A stretch of DNA of 64,000 nucleotides from an uncultured Bacilli bacterium (GTDB lineage Bacteria > Bacillota_I > Bacilli_A > RF39 > UBA660): contig CANRPY010000005.1 of the NCBI GenBank assembly GCA_947632595.1, positions 1 through 64,000 of the forward strand. Direction: 5' to 3'. Under the pieces are notes generated by a model. The model ran no database searches, was not told the DNA's origin, and worked only from the letters and a program-made list of their open reading frames with translations. The translations under genes and the position numbers were made by a program. Below, piece after piece: positions 26,842-36,505 of this stretch (the first letter of the stretch is position 1; each line of letters starts with the position of its first letter).

Positions 26842-29025
26842 TTATTTCTTCTCTTCTTGATCTTCTTGTTTTTTCTTCTTTTCTTTTGGTGCTGGAAGTG
26901 CTTCTTTTCTTGAGAAGTTTTGTCTTCCTTTTTTATCCATACCTAGTGCTTTTACTAAGATTTCATCGCCAACAGATACAACATCACTTGCTTTTTCTAC
27001 TCTTTCATGTGCAAGTTGAGATACGTGTACCATTCCTTCACAACCAGGCCATAATTGTACAAAGCAACCAAAGTCTTCTACTTTTACAACTTTTGCTTCA
27101 TAGACTTTTCCTACTTCTACTTCTCTGACGATTTCTTCAATCATTTGACGAGTCTTGGCAATGATGTCTTTATCAGAGTGGTAGATGATTACTCTACCAT
27201 CGTCTTCTAATTCTACTTTTACGGCATTGACATTGGTTACTTCTGTTACATTGGATGCTTCACAAATAATCTTTGTGATCATTTCTCCACCTTTACCAAT
27301 GACATCTTTAATCTTTGCTGGATTAATCATAAAGGTTTCCATCTTAGGTGCATACTTAGATACTTCTTTACGAGGTTCTTTAATTTGTTTTTTAATGACT
27401 TTTAAGATTTCCATTCTTGCTTTCTTTGCTTGAGCAAGAGCTTCTTTTAAGATTTGTTCGGTAATTCCACTAATCTTAATATCCATTTGTAGAGCGGTAA
27501 TTCCTTCTTCTGTACCAGCTACTTTAAAGTCCATATCTCCAAGATGGTCTTCCATTCCTTGGATATCTGTTAAGATTGTATAATCATCTTCATGAGTAAT
27601 TAGACCCATAGCAATTCCGGCAACTGGTGCTTTGATAGGAACTCCGGCAGCCATTAAGGACATACATCCTGCACAAATACTTGCTTGAGAAGATGATCCA
27701 TTGGATTCTAGAATTTCGGATACTACACGGATGGTGTATGGGAATTCTTCTTCTGATGGAATTACTTGAGCTAGGGCTTTTTCTCCTAAGGCACCATGTC
27801 CAATTTCACGACGTCCTGGAGCACCGTATCTTCCCGTTTCTCCTACTGAGAATTGTGGGAAGTTATAATGTAACATAAATCTTTTTTGATCTTCTAGTCC
27901 AAGTCCATCAATAATTTGATGTTCATTTAGAGCACCAAGAGTTGTGATACTTAATGCTTGAGTTTCTCCACGAGTAAATAAGGCAGAACCATGAGTTCTT
28001 GGAAGAAGGTCAATATCTGTTGATAAAGGTCTAATTTCATCCATTTTTCTTCCATCTGCACGTTTATGTTCTTTTACTACAATGCTTCTAAATAATTGAT
28101 ATTCAATGTCAGAGACTACCATTTGTGCTTTTACAAGAAGTTCTTGTAATTCTTCTTCCTTCATGGTATCTTCATTTTCTTTGATCATTAAATCGTTAAT
28201 TTCTTCTTTGATGGCATCGATAGCAGCATATTTTTCTAATTTATCTTTAATACGAAGTGCTTTATCCATTTTCTTGGTAATTAATGAAGAAATTCTTTCT
28301 ACTAATTCTTTTTCTGGAGTAAGAGTTTCATATTCCATCTTCTCTTCGCCAATTTCTTTGATGATTTTTTCTTCAAATTTAATTAATTCTTTAATGGCTT
28401 TGTGTCCAAACATTAAGGCTTCTAACATAACATCTTCTGATACTTGTTTGGCACTTGATTCTACCATGTTAATGGCATCTTTTGTTCCGGCAACCGTTAA
28501 TTCTAATTCTGATAATTCACATTCTTCTGGAGTTGGGTTAATGATAAACTTTCCATCTACCCTACCTACTTTTACTCCGGCAATTGGTCCATTAAATGGA
28601 ATCTTTGAAATGGATACTGCTAGAGAGGATGCCAACATCGCTGTTAATTCTGGAGAACAATCTTGATCTACGGATAATACTGTAGAAATGATTTGTACTT
28701 CATTCTTAAATCCTTCTGGGAATAGTGGACGCATTGGACGGTCAATCATACGAGCAGCAAGTGTTGCAGATTCACTTGGACGTCCTTCTCTTTTAATAAA
28801 TCCTCCTGGAATCTTTCCAACAGAATATAGTTTTTCTTGATAGTTTACTGTTAGTGGAAAAAAGTCACTTAATAAGTTTACCGTTTTTGATACTACTGCT
28901 GCCGTTAAGATAACTGTATCATTATAACGAACTAAAACAGCACCATCTGCTTGTTTCGCAAGTTCTCCGTGTTCTACTACAATCTTTCTACCATAGAAAT
29001 CTAATTCAAATACTTTCTTTTTCAT
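26842..29025 (-). CDS. pnp: Polyribonucleotide nucleotidyltransferase (PNPase)
   Basis: 727 residues from ATG 29025 (SD GAGGTATTT). Two RNase PH domains ([15 protein letters not shown] near 75, [21 protein letters not shown] near 410), KH domain with [13 protein letters not shown]1 domain with [20 protein letters not shown], and a Lys/Glu-rich tail. Phosphorolytic 3'-5' RNA degradation. It follows rpsO with a terminator between, the classical rpsO-pnp arrangement. Confidence 0.96.
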   Translation of the reverse strand: MKKKVFELDFYGRKIVVEHGELAKQADGAVLVRYNDTVILTAAVVSKTVNLLSDFFPLTVNYQEKLYSVGKIPGGFIKREGRPSESATLAARMIDRPMRPLFPEGFKNEVQIISTVLSVDQDCSPELTAMLASSLAVSISKIPFNGPIAGVKVGRVDGKFIINPTPEECELSELELTVAGTKDAINMVESSAKQVSEDVMLEALMFGHKAIKELIKFEEKIIKEIGEEKMEYETLTPEKELVERISSLITKKMDKALRIKDKLEKYAAIDAIKEEINDLMIKENEDTMKEEELQELLVKAQMVVSDIEYQLFRSIVVKEHKRADGRKMDEIRPLSTDIDLLPRTHGSALFTRGETQALSITTLGALNEHQIIDGLGLEDQKRFMLHYNFPQFSVGETGRYGAPGRREIGHGALGEKALAQVIPSEEEFPYTIRVVSEILESNGSSSQASICAGCMSLMAAGVPIKAPVAGIAMGLITHEDDYTILTDIQGMEDHLGDMDFKVAGTEEGITALQMDIKISGITEQILKEALAQAKKARMEILKVIKKQIKEPRKEVSKYAPKMETFMINPAKIKDVIGKGGEMITKIICEASNVTEVTNVNAVKVELEDDGRVIIYHSDKDIIAKTRQMIEEIVREVEVGKVYEAKVVKVEDFGCFVQLWPGCEGMVHVSQLAHERVEKASDVVSVGDEILVKALGMDKKGRQNFSRKEALPAPKEKKKKQEDQEEKK

Positions 29026-29040
29026 AAATACCTCTTTCTC

Positions 29041-29070
29041 AAAAAAAATAGACACTAAAAAATGTGTCTA
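29041..29070 (-). terminator. Terminator between rpsO and pnp
   Basis: Seven-base stem TAGACAC / GTGTCTA, loop of eight, then eight T on the minus strand; overlaps the rpsO stop. Partial read-through would feed pnp. Confidence 0.85.
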
Positions 29071-29337
29071 CTTTCTTAAACCTAATTTTTTAATAACTTC
29101 ACGATAACTTTGAATATCTTTCTTAGCTAAGTATTGTAACATATTTCTACGTTGTCCTACTTTTTTAAGAAGTCCTCTACGTGAATGATAATCGTGAGTG
29201 TGAACTTTTAAATGTTCTGTTAATTCCTCGATTTCTTTTGAAAGAATTGCGATTTGAACTTCTGCAGAACCAGTATCGTTTGCACTCTTGGCAAATTCTT
29301 TAATAATTGCTTGTTTCGTTTCTTTTGATAATGCCAT
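29068..29337 (-). CDS. rpsO: 30S ribosomal protein S15
   Basis: 89 residues, standard length. Family hallmarks: [45 protein letters not shown]. Binds 16S rRNA early in small-subunit assembly, and in many bacteria represses its own mRNA. SD AAGGAAG before ATG 29337. Confidence 0.97.
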   Translation of the reverse strand: MALSKETKQAIIKEFAKSANDTGSAEVQIAILSKEIEELTEHLKVHTHDYHSRRGLLKKVGQRRNMLQYLAKKDIQSYREVIKKLGLRK

Positions 29338-29364
29338 TCTAACACTTCCTTTCTTTTCTATTCA

Positions 29365-29451
29365 CCAGAATCTAAGTAAAAAGTCGGAAATTCTTTTAAC
29401 CTAGAATCGGTAAGCAATATGTATTATACTATTTTTTTTTTCTTTTGGCAA
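29365..29451 (-). promoter_or_regulatory. rpsO promoter and hairpin leader
   Basis: Promoter at 29423-29451: TTGCCA, 17 bases, TATAAT. The transcript then folds a long stem in which TCTAGG pairs with TTAGA-containing sequence and TAAAAG with CTTTTA, ending 20-30 bases before the start codon. Placement suits S15 autoregulation; not shown. Confidence 0.7.
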
Positions 29452-29452
29452 G

Positions 29453-30418
29453 TTATTTTGTATAGGACATTTGTTCTTTCATTGGTTGAGCATAAAACAA
29501 CACCAAATACTCTGCATAATCTTCGTTCGATTCACCTGCTTTTCTTGGTCTTGGTACAGCAGAGTCTTCTACTTTTTCTTCTTTATTCGGAAAGATTTTA
29601 CTATAGTGTTGCTCTAGATAAGCGGTATATTCTTCATCCGTTTCATAGATTCCTCTTGGACGAGGTTTTTCATATACTACTTCTTTTGGTTCTTCTTCCT
29701 CTGATTTAAATAAGCTATCATAGTATCCTTCTAAGTAAGAGACATAGTGTTCTTCACTTTCTTCTGGTCTTCTTTCTCTTGGTTTTTGATAAGATGTTCC
29801 TGGTATTTTGTCATCTTCTTCGATAGAGGAATCGGTTTCTCCTAATACTGGTTTTTGGAATTGAATACTTGTATATTTAATGGAATATGGAGCATATTCA
29901 TTGGTTGAGTTTTCAATAATATTAATTGCTTGAGAAGTGGTAATTTCATAGATTGTTTCTTCTCCTAGAGAAATACGTGTATATGGTTCTGGTAATTCAA
30001 AACGATCTAATACTTCTTTTGTTACAAAGGCTCTTCCTGAATCTTCTACATCTCGATAGATTACGATTTCTGTTGTAGCAGGTGTCTCATCCTTTTTGGC
30101 TTGTTGATACGTATCATTTAATTCATTTTCAAAGTCAAATGTTTGGAATTGAAAGTGGTATGGATTAGACGTATTATTGGCATGTTCGATAATATAGATT
30201 GCCTCTTGTGCCTTAATTTCATAGATACGTTGTCCATCTTCTAATACTAATTTATATGGTGGAATACTAATATGAAATTCTCTTAACACTTCTTCTGTTA
30301 CAAAGGTTCTTCCTAAATCATCTTTATCTCGATAAATGACTACTTGGTCAATATCTGGTTTTTCTCTTTCTTCTTCTACTATTTCAAATTCTTCTAATTT
30401 TTCTTCATTCTCAGCCAT
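29453..30418 (-). CDS. Acidic cytoplasmic protein with two kinds of internal repeat
   Basis: 321 residues, no signal or membrane segment. Two copies of a roughly 70-residue unit: VVIYRDKDDLGRTFVT...PY...YEI..AI.IIE..N (26-94) and IVIYRDVEDSGRAFVT... (118-186). Then three copies of a 25-residue unit with PRxRxxxESxExYxxYLExYY (213-237, 252-276, 289-313). Linkers are acidic. I do not recognise either unit. An extended -10 (TGATACAAT) precedes it on the minus strand. Possibly a scaffold or adaptor, but that is speculation. Confidence 0.7.
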   Translation of the reverse strand: MAENEEKLEEFEIVEEEREKPDIDQVVIYRDKDDLGRTFVTEEVLREFHISIPPYKLVLEDGQRIYEIKAQEAIYIIEHANNTSNPYHFQFQTFDFENELNDTYQQAKKDETPATTEIVIYRDVEDSGRAFVTKEVLDRFELPEPYTRISLGEETIYEITTSQAINIIENSTNEYAPYSIKYTSIQFQKPVLGETDSSIEEDDKIPGTSYQKPRERRPEESEEHYVSYLEGYYDSLFKSEEEEPKEVVYEKPRPRGIYETDEEYTAYLEQHYSKIFPNKEEKVEDSAVPRPRKAGESNEDYAEYLVLFYAQPMKEQMSYTK

Positions 30419-30668
30419 ATTTTTTCTCTCCTCATATCTTCTATAAAGTATTGTATCATAAAATGTGTCTAGATATCTACTATATTCTTTAAAATCTTCA
30501 TCCTTTTTTCTTTTGTTGCTTGCAAGAGAGCAAAATCTTTATTGTACTTTCTCTATTCTGTATTTAAGGATATCCTTGTTGAAATTATCATTGATTGGGA
30601 AATTCTAAAGAGGTTTTTCTCTCTTTGCAAGAAGTTTATTTTGTGATATTTTATATTTGGTGAGAATT

Positions 30669-31367
30669 ATGAAAAGAGAAGAAAATCGAGGTTTGGTTAT
30701 TGGAAAAAACATTTTTGCTTTTTTCTTATTTTTGTTTGGTGCTTACTTTCAATATATACCGATTCGACTTTTTTCGATTTCTAGAGAGCAATTACTACAG
30801 AATGAAAGACTTAGTATTTTATTATCGGTATTTTCTAGTATTGTTATTCTTTTTTGTTATTTACTCCTTTACCGAAAGGAGCTCATTCGGGAAGCGCAAA
30901 TCTTCTTTAAAAATTGGCGGGATCATTTAGATGTTGGGTTTGCTTGTTGGATCTCTGGCCTTATTATTATGTTTCTTTCTAATTTGATTTTGGTTAGTGT
31001 TTTTCATTCTGGTGGAGCGAACAACGAAAATGCTATCAGAGAGATGACAGAAGTCTTTCCTCTTATGATGGGGTTAGATGCTTGTCTTCTTGCTCCTATT
31101 GTGGAAGAGATTGCTTTTCGTAAGACTCTTAAAAATATTTTTCAAAAACCTGTACTTTTTATTTTCTTTTCCTTCTTATTCTTTGGAGGAGCACATGTTT
31201 TAGGAATGGCACAAAACTTTGTTGATCTTTTATATATCATTCCTTATGGTGCTTTAGGAGCCACATTTGCTTATGCTTATTGGAAGACCGATACGGTTTT
31301 TACTTCTATTAGTTTTCACATGATTCATAATACCATTACCTTTCTTCTTACTACTTTTCTTTTCTAA
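30669..31367 (+). CDS. CPBP-family intramembrane metalloprotease
   Basis: 232 residues, about six membrane helices. The three CPBP (Abi, PF02517) motifs are intact: EEIAFRK (EExxxR), FLFFGGAH (FxxxH) and HMIHN (HxxxN/B). ATG 30669 has SD GGTGAG. Such proteases process membrane proteins or prenylated peptides, and some confer bacteriocin immunity; nothing nearby supports that here. Monocistronic, with a terminator directly after. The 250 bases before it hold only AT-rich sequence and no gene. Confidence 0.88.
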   Translation: MKREENRGLVIGKNIFAFFLFLFGAYFQYIPIRLFSISREQLLQNERLSILLSVFSSIVILFCYLLLYRKELIREAQIFFKNWRDHLDVGFACWISGLIIMFLSNLILVSVFHSGGANNENAIREMTEVFPLMMGLDACLLAPIVEEIAFRKTLKNIFQKPVLFIFFSFLFFGGAHVLGMAQNFVDLLYIIPYGALGATFAYAYWKTDTVFTSISFHMIHNTITFLLTTFLF

Positions 31368-31368
31368 C

Positions 31369-31395
31369 AAAAAAACCAGATTTCTCTGGTTTTCT
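31369..31395. terminator. Bidirectional terminator between CPBP and sortase-substrate genes
   Basis: Nine-base stem AAAACCAGA / TCTGGTTTT with TTTC loop, flanked by A- and T-runs, sitting between two convergent stop codons. Confidence 0.85.
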
Positions 31396-32160
31396 TTATT
31401 TGCTATTTGTAAATCTCTTTTTAAGAGTATATCCAAGTCCTAACGTTGAGATTGCTATTAAACTAAGATATAGTGTTAAGTTAATATCTGCTGTTTCTGC
31501 ATTTGGTTCTTCTCTTCTTTCAATACTCTCTTCATAGACTTTTATGGCTGCTTCTCTATCTTCTTCTACAAATTTAGCAGATTCTTCTACTGCACCACTT
31601 GCATCTGGATCAATCGTTAATTCTACATTTTTAGCATGAAGATTTACATAAACCGTTTGAGCAGAATCCTCTTCTGTTTCACCATTCCAATAAATCTTAA
31701 TTTCTTTTGTAATCACAGCGTCTTCTCCCGTTGCAGCTACTGCTTCTTTCAATTCATCTGCTTTGAATGGAATCCATAATGTATAATCATCTTCTTGTCC
31801 ATCTTTTACTGCTGGTGTACATGCTGAGGTTCCAATCTTCCAACAAGCGTTGTCTGCAGAAGGTAATGCTGTAGGAGCTTTTACACCAATTCCAAACCAA
31901 GTTGCATCATCATAACCCTCTGGTCTACTTTCTCCACCTTTTTCTCTATCAATTACCATTAATTCATTTTCTTCTATTTCGAATGTCGTAGTAACGTTGT
32001 TATCTTTTGAATCTCCCGTTACTGTTTGATATCCAGCTACTGTGTACCCTGTTTCTGTAATATCTTTTACACTATTAAATTCTAGATCTAGTGCGTATAC
32101 ATTCGTTACTGTAAATATTCCTGTAAGGAATGCTGTTGCAAATAAAAATTTTTTCTTCAT
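31396..32160 (-). CDS. Secreted, probably sortase-anchored surface protein
   Basis: 254 residues. Signal peptide at 1-23 (basic MKKK, hydrophobic core, VYALD). A beta-rich ectodomain follows, with two Cys (CWKIGTSAC) and a cohesin-like ending. The C-terminus is PNAETADIN (219-227), a 16-residue hydrophobic stretch and KKRFTNSK: the layout of a sorting signal, with NAETAD in place of NPQTN/LPxTG. Divergent from a class B sortase 137 bases away, which is probably its anchoring enzyme. A hairpin separates a strong SD from the start codon. Confidence 0.72.
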   Translation of the reverse strand: MKKKFLFATAFLTGIFTVTNVYALDLEFNSVKDITETGYTVAGYQTVTGDSKDNNVTTTFEIEENELMVIDREKGGESRPEGYDDATWFGIGVKAPTALPSADNACWKIGTSACTPAVKDGQEDDYTLWIPFKADELKEAVAATGEDAVITKEIKIYWNGETEEDSAQTVYVNLHAKNVELTIDPDASGAVEESAKFVEEDREAAIKVYEESIERREEPNAETADINLTLYLSLIAISTLGLGYTLKKRFTNSK

Positions 32161-32201
32161 AATTCTTCTATCTGACTTATCAGATATCCTCCTCTATTAT
32201 C

Positions 32202-32230
32202 ATTCTATCTAACTTTTCTGAAAAGGTCAA
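32202..32230 (-). promoter_or_regulatory. Promoter of the surface protein gene
   Basis: TTGACC, 17 bases, TAGAAT on the minus strand. The spacer holds an inverted repeat CTTTTC-TG-AAAAG that might bind a regulator. Confidence 0.7.
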
Positions 32231-32266
32231 TTCTTTTTGTTCTTCCTCTTTCTCTTTTCGCAAGTA

Positions 32267-32275
32267 TGTTATAAT
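32267..32275 (+). promoter_or_regulatory. Extended -10 promoter of the sortase gene
   Basis: TGTTATAAT, a TGn-extended -10, 22 bases before the sortase start; no clear -35 box. Confidence 0.6.
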
Positions 32276-32297
32276 AAATCTAGATAGGAGGGATTTC

Positions 32298-33128
32298 ATG
32301 GCAATCAAAAAAAGAATTCGATTGAAGAAGAGCATTCAAAAAAATATGGTCTTTCTTTTTTGGACTACTCTCTTTACCTCTTGTCTTATTTTTTCTTGTT
32401 TTCAAATCTCTTCCTGGATGCGCGATAATCATGAAATTAAAAAAATCAATGAAGATCTTCATGATGAAATTGAAGTTGTACAAAATGTGGAAGAAGGAGA
32501 TTTGGTTGATGAGAATATAGAACCAAGTGACTACTGGTATTATATTGGGATTCCTTTTTATGAAGTTTCTTTTCAAGAATTATCTCAAAAGAATTCAGAT
32601 ACCGTTGCTTTTATTCATATGGAAAATACTAATATTAATTATCCTGTTGTTCAATCAAAGGATAATGATTATTATTTGCATCATGCTTTTGATCATAGTA
32701 AAAATGAAGCTGGTTGGGTTTTTTTAGATTATCGAAATTCTCTTACGGAATTGGATGATAATACAATTATTTATGGACATGGTAGACTTGATCAAACTGT
32801 TTTTGGTTCGTTAAAGAATGTTCTTACTGAGAGATGGCAACAAAATAGAGATAATTATTTTATTTGGATATCGACTCCTACTGAAAATATGGTATTTCAA
32901 ATTTTTTCTATTTATACCATTTCAAAGGAAAGTTATTATATTTCTACTCATTTTTCTTCCAATCAAGAAAAGCAGTCCTGGTTAGATACTATGAAGGGGA
33001 GAAATATTTCCCCTATTGATGTTCCTGTTTCTTTAGAAAATCATATTCTAACGCTATCTACCTGTCAAAATAACAATGGCGGAAGAATTGTGGTACAGGC
33101 AAAACTGATTAAAAAACAAGCAAGATAA
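32298..33128 (+). CDS. Class B-type sortase
   Basis: 276 residues. N-terminal membrane helix (residues 18-38) in type II orientation, then the sortase beta barrel: FIHMENTNINYPVVQSKDNDYYLHH, GWVFLDYRN, NTIIYGHGR (catalytic His) and LTLSTCQNNNGGRIVVQA (TLSTC with the nucleophile Cys, and the Arg). These are class B features. SD GGAGGG. It covalently attaches surface proteins to the wall; the divergent neighbour is the likely substrate. Confidence 0.9.
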   Translation: MAIKKRIRLKKSIQKNMVFLFWTTLFTSCLIFSCFQISSWMRDNHEIKKINEDLHDEIEVVQNVEEGDLVDENIEPSDYWYYIGIPFYEVSFQELSQKNSDTVAFIHMENTNINYPVVQSKDNDYYLHHAFDHSKNEAGWVFLDYRNSLTELDDNTIIYGHGRLDQTVFGSLKNVLTERWQQNRDNYFIWISTPTENMVFQIFSIYTISKESYYISTHFSSNQEKQSWLDTMKGRNISPIDVPVSLENHILTLSTCQNNNGGRIVVQAKLIKKQAR

Positions 33129-33156
33129 AAAGACATTTTTTAAATGCCTTTTTTTA
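33127..33156. terminator. Bidirectional terminator after the sortase gene
   Basis: Twelve-base stem from AAAAAGACATTT to AAATGCCTTTTT with one mismatch, ending in a T-run; lies between two convergent genes. Confidence 0.75.
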
Positions 33157-33703
33157 TTCTTTTTTCTATGTATGAGATTGGGATACAAATTAAACATTCG
33201 ATTCCTATTGTGATAAAGTATTTTGTCCAGTATCCATCTTGAATGACTAAATTTAAATACATTAATGTATAAATCATATAGTAAATTAAAATGGAAAAAA
33301 TATAATTTAATAAGATTAAGATATAGGGACTTTTGGTATTGTTTAGTAAAAATTCAAATATCATTAAGTTTACAAATTGACTTACTACATAGGCACAAAA
33401 TTCTCCCGTTAGACTCGATAAGATTAATCCTTTTCCTAGGGCAAAAGCCATCGTTACCATAAAACTTATGGAAATTACTGCAGAAATACAAATTCCTGCA
33501 ATTGCTTTTTTATAATCATATTTTTTACAGATATAGTTTGATAAAAAATAGATACCTGGGATTAAGAATACATTATAACCAATGTAACTTCCCATTAGGA
33601 CAAATTTATAACTTTTTACAGATTGAATTAAAATAGCAAGGGTTGTTAATAATAGGATATATATCCAGCAATCATCATAACTTTCTTTTAATTGTTTCTT
33701 CAC
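33140..33703 (-). CDS. VUT-family transporter (YhhQ/queuosine-precursor type)
   Basis: 187 residues with six membrane helices. The strand-helix order NVFLIPGIYFLSNYICKKYDYKKA and GEFCAYVVSQFVNLMIFEFL is that of the VUT/YhhQ family, members of which import 7-deazaguanine precursors of queuosine. GTG 33703 is used (SD GAGGTG six bases before). No queuosine genes lie nearby, so substrate is inferred from family only. Confidence 0.7.
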   Translation of the reverse strand: MKKQLKESYDDCWIYILLLTTLAILIQSVKSYKFVLMGSYIGYNVFLIPGIYFLSNYICKKYDYKKAIAGICISAVISISFMVTMAFALGKGLILSSLTGEFCAYVVSQFVNLMIFEFLLNNTKSPYILILLNYIFSILIYYMIYTLMYLNLVIQDGYWTKYFITIGIECLICIPISYIEKRIKKGI

Positions 33704-33724
33704 AGGAAACACCTCTTCTACTTT

Positions 33725-34069
33725 TTATTCTTTTGCGTTTATTTCTTTTATCATCTGATCGATATGTTCTCCGTAATCGATAGATGTATCATATATAAAT
33801 CTTAATTCTGGGGTGTGTCTTACTTCTACTTTTTCTGCTAATTTCATACGGATAAAAGGAGATGCCTTTTCTAAGGCTTTTTTTGTGGAATCTTTTTTTG
33901 TTGCATCTAAGACTGTGTAATATACTTTGGCAAAGCTTAAATCATTCGTTACTTCTACGCCTGTAATCGTTACAAATTTAATTTCTTCATCTTTTACTTC
34001 TCTCATTAAAATTGTACTAATGGCTTCCTGGTAGTTATGATTTAATCTTTGTATTTTTAAACTTGCCAT
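33725..34069 (-). CDS. rbfA: Ribosome-binding factor A
   Basis: 114 residues, the usual size. KH-like fold with EAISTILMREVKDEEIKFVTITGVEVTNDLSFAKVY and RTPELRFIYD-type ending (HTPELRFIYDTSIDYG). Helps 16S rRNA 5' end maturation and late 30S assembly. Last gene of the rimP-nusA-ylxR-infB-rbfA operon, 16 bases after infB. Confidence 0.95.
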   Translation of the reverse strand: MASLKIQRLNHNYQEAISTILMREVKDEEIKFVTITGVEVTNDLSFAKVYYTVLDATKKDSTKKALEKASPFIRMKLAEKVEVRHTPELRFIYDTSIDYGEHIDQMIKEINAKE

Positions 34070-34085
34070 AGAGATTTCTCCTTCT

Positions 34086-36221
34086 TTATTTTTTTCTTTC
34101 TACTAGTTCGTATCCTTCGATGATGTCTCCTTCTTTATAATCTTGACAATTTTCTAGAGTCATACCACAATCCATATCTTTCTTTACTTCTTTTACTTGG
34201 TCTTTCTCATGTTGTAGAGTATTGATTGCTCCATTATAGACTACTATATCATCACGAATAATACGAGCTTTTAAATTGCTTCTTATGGTTCCACTTGTAA
34301 CATGGCATCCTGCGATTAAGCCAATCTTTGAATATTTAAAGATTTGTCTTATCTCTGCTGTTCCTACTACTTTTTCATCATATTCTGGTTCTAACATACC
34401 TTTCATGGCTTTTTCTACATCTTCTACTACTTTGTAGATAATATCGTAGGTTTTGATTTCTATTCCATATTGTTTTGCAGTATCCATCGTAGAAGTGTTT
34501 CCTCTTACATTAAATCCTATAATAATGGCATGAGAGGCAGATGCTAAAACGACATCACTTTCGGTAATGGCTCCTACTCCTCCACGGATTACAGATACTT
34601 TTACGCCTTCCACATCAATTTTTTCTAAGGCATTCTTTACGGCTTCTAGAGAACCATTTACATCTGCTTTTAGAATAATATTGATTTCTTTTGCTCCACT
34701 TTGAATTCTTCCAAATAAATCTTCTAGTGTCATTCCACTTAAATTTTTATCTTCTTTTTTATTTCTCATTTGTCTTTCGTGGGCAATTTCTTTGGCTTGT
34801 TTTTCGGATTCAAATGCCATGAATTTGTCTCCAGCACTTGGTACTTCTGAGATTCCTGTTACTTCTACTGGAGTAGATGGTTTTGCTTCTACTACGTTGT
34901 TTCCTTTATCATCTTTTAGGGTTCTAACTTTTCCATAGTAGTTTCCAATTACAATTGGGTCTCCTAAACGTAGGGTTCCATTTTGAATTAGTAAGGTTAC
35001 TACAGAACCTACTTTACTATCTTTTCTAGATTCTACTACGGTTCCTGTTGCGTAACGATTTGGATTTGCTTTAAATTCTTGCATTTCTGCCACTAATAAA
35101 ATATTTTCTAATAATTCATCGATTCCTTGTCCTGTTTTAGCAGAGATTTTATTGACAATGGTATTTCCTCCCCATTCTTCTGGAGTTAATCCATTTTCTA
35201 CTAAGGCAGACATAATACGATCGATGTTTGCTTCTGGTTTATCAATTTTATTAATTGCAACAATGATAGGTACTCCTGCAGCTTTTGCATGATCAATGGC
35301 TTCTACTGTTTGTGGCATGATTCCATCATCTGCTGCCACAATAATGATAACAATATCTGTAATACTTGCTCCACGAGCTCTCATTTCCGTGAATGCTTCG
35401 TGTCCTGGGGTATCAATAAAGGTGATCGTTTTGCCATTGCATTTTACGGAATATGCACCAATTGCTTGGGTAATTCCTCCTGCTTCGCTTCCTACAACAT
35501 CGGTATTTCGAATGGCATCTAGAAGTGTTGTCTTTCCATGATCAACATGTCCCATAATCGTTACGACTGGTGGACGCTCTTCTAAGTCTTCTGCACGATC
35601 TTCTATTTGATAATTTTCAAAATTCGAAATATCTCTCGTTTCTTCTTTCTTTAATGTCTTATTATATTCGGATGCGACAATTTCTGCAGAATCATAGTCT
35701 ACTGTTTGGTTTACGCTTGCCATTACTCCAAGTCCCATTAGTTTTTTTACCAATTCGATAGGAGCTACTCCTAGTTCTTCTGCAAGAGTCGTTACTGTCA
35801 TATCATTTTTATATAAAATAACATTTTCATCTTTTGGTGATTCGTTACTTTGTAGTTTTTCTCTATGTTTATAGATTTTCTTTCTTTCTTTTAAGAATTC
35901 TTTTTTGTTATTTTCTTGTTTTTGAGAATTCTTTGATTTTACTTTGGTGAAGGAAGTTGTTTCTAAATCAATTCTTGTAGAGATTGCTAGTTCTTCTGCT
36001 TTATCTTCTACTTCTTCTTCTAATCTTTTTTCTTCTAAATCATCTGAACCGCCTGTTCCACTTACTTCCTCTTCTTGTAATTCATTATCTAATAATGTAA
36101 TACTTACATCATCTAATAATGAGTTTTCATCTTGATAAACAATACCTACTTTATCACATAATGCTTCAATTTCTTCTACTGATTTTCCGACATCTAATGC
36201 ATAATCTTCTAAAGTCATCAT
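34086..36221 (-). CDS. infB: Translation initiation factor IF-2
   Basis: 711 residues. A short charged N-terminal part (1-150), IF2N domain ([13 protein letters not shown]), G domain with [17 protein letters not shown] and NKIDKP, then domains II-IV ending in [12 protein letters not shown] and [18 protein letters not shown]. Places fMet-tRNA on the 30S subunit. SD GAGGTGAG; a pair of ATG codons begins it. Confidence 0.97.
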   Translation of the reverse strand: MMTLEDYALDVGKSVEEIEALCDKVGIVYQDENSLLDDVSITLLDNELQEEEVSGTGGSDDLEEKRLEEEVEDKAEELAISTRIDLETTSFTKVKSKNSQKQENNKKEFLKERKKIYKHREKLQSNESPKDENVILYKNDMTVTTLAEELGVAPIELVKKLMGLGVMASVNQTVDYDSAEIVASEYNKTLKKEETRDISNFENYQIEDRAEDLEERPPVVTIMGHVDHGKTTLLDAIRNTDVVGSEAGGITQAIGAYSVKCNGKTITFIDTPGHEAFTEMRARGASITDIVIIIVAADDGIMPQTVEAIDHAKAAGVPIIVAINKIDKPEANIDRIMSALVENGLTPEEWGGNTIVNKISAKTGQGIDELLENILLVAEMQEFKANPNRYATGTVVESRKDSKVGSVVTLLIQNGTLRLGDPIVIGNYYGKVRTLKDDKGNNVVEAKPSTPVEVTGISEVPSAGDKFMAFESEKQAKEIAHERQMRNKKEDKNLSGMTLEDLFGRIQSGAKEINIILKADVNGSLEAVKNALEKIDVEGVKVSVIRGGVGAITESDVVLASASHAIIIGFNVRGNTSTMDTAKQYGIEIKTYDIIYKVVEDVEKAMKGMLEPEYDEKVVGTAEIRQIFKYSKIGLIAGCHVTSGTIRSNLKARIIRDDIVVYNGAINTLQHEKDQVKEVKKDMDCGMTLENCQDYKEGDIIEGYELVERKK

Positions 36222-36232
36222 GATGACTCACC

Positions 36233-36496
36233 TCACTTTTCTATTATATTTTTTATTTCTTCATAGACTCTATCCTCTATCTTGCACTCCAATTTTTTTT
36301 CTAAGATTTGGGTTTTCTTTGCTTGTTCTAAAACCGCTAAATCTTTTTTAATATATGCACCTCTACCATTTAACTTTCCTGTTTCATCTACAAATACTTC
36401 GCCCTCTTTATTTCTTACGATACGAAGTAGTTCTTTTTTTGGAAGAGATTCTTTGGTAACGACACATGTTCTTAAAGGGATCTTTTTTTGTTTCAT
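36233..36496 (-). CDS. ylxR: YlxR family RNA-binding protein (RnpM)
   Basis: 87 residues. Family motif PLRTCVVTKESLPKKELLRIVR, followed by GRGAYI. YlxR/RnpM binds RNase P RNA in Bacillus. It lies between nusA and infB as usual, but the L7Ae-like ylxQ that normally follows is absent; 11 bases lead directly to infB. Confidence 0.92.
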   Translation of the reverse strand: MKQKKIPLRTCVVTKESLPKKELLRIVRNKEGEVFVDETGKLNGRGAYIKKDLAVLEQAKKTQILEKKLECKIEDRVYEEIKNIIEK

Positions 36497-36505
36497 AGAT
36501 TTCCT

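Noticed and set aside
28106-28666. Open frame of 186 codons on the plus strand
   Set aside because: Antisense to pnp, Ser/Ile-rich composition of a shadow frame, no SD.
30419-30668. 250-base gap before the CPBP gene searched for RNA or micropeptide
   Set aside because: Only AT-rich sequence with a short imperfect repeat and the upstream promoter of the divergent gene; nothing supportable.
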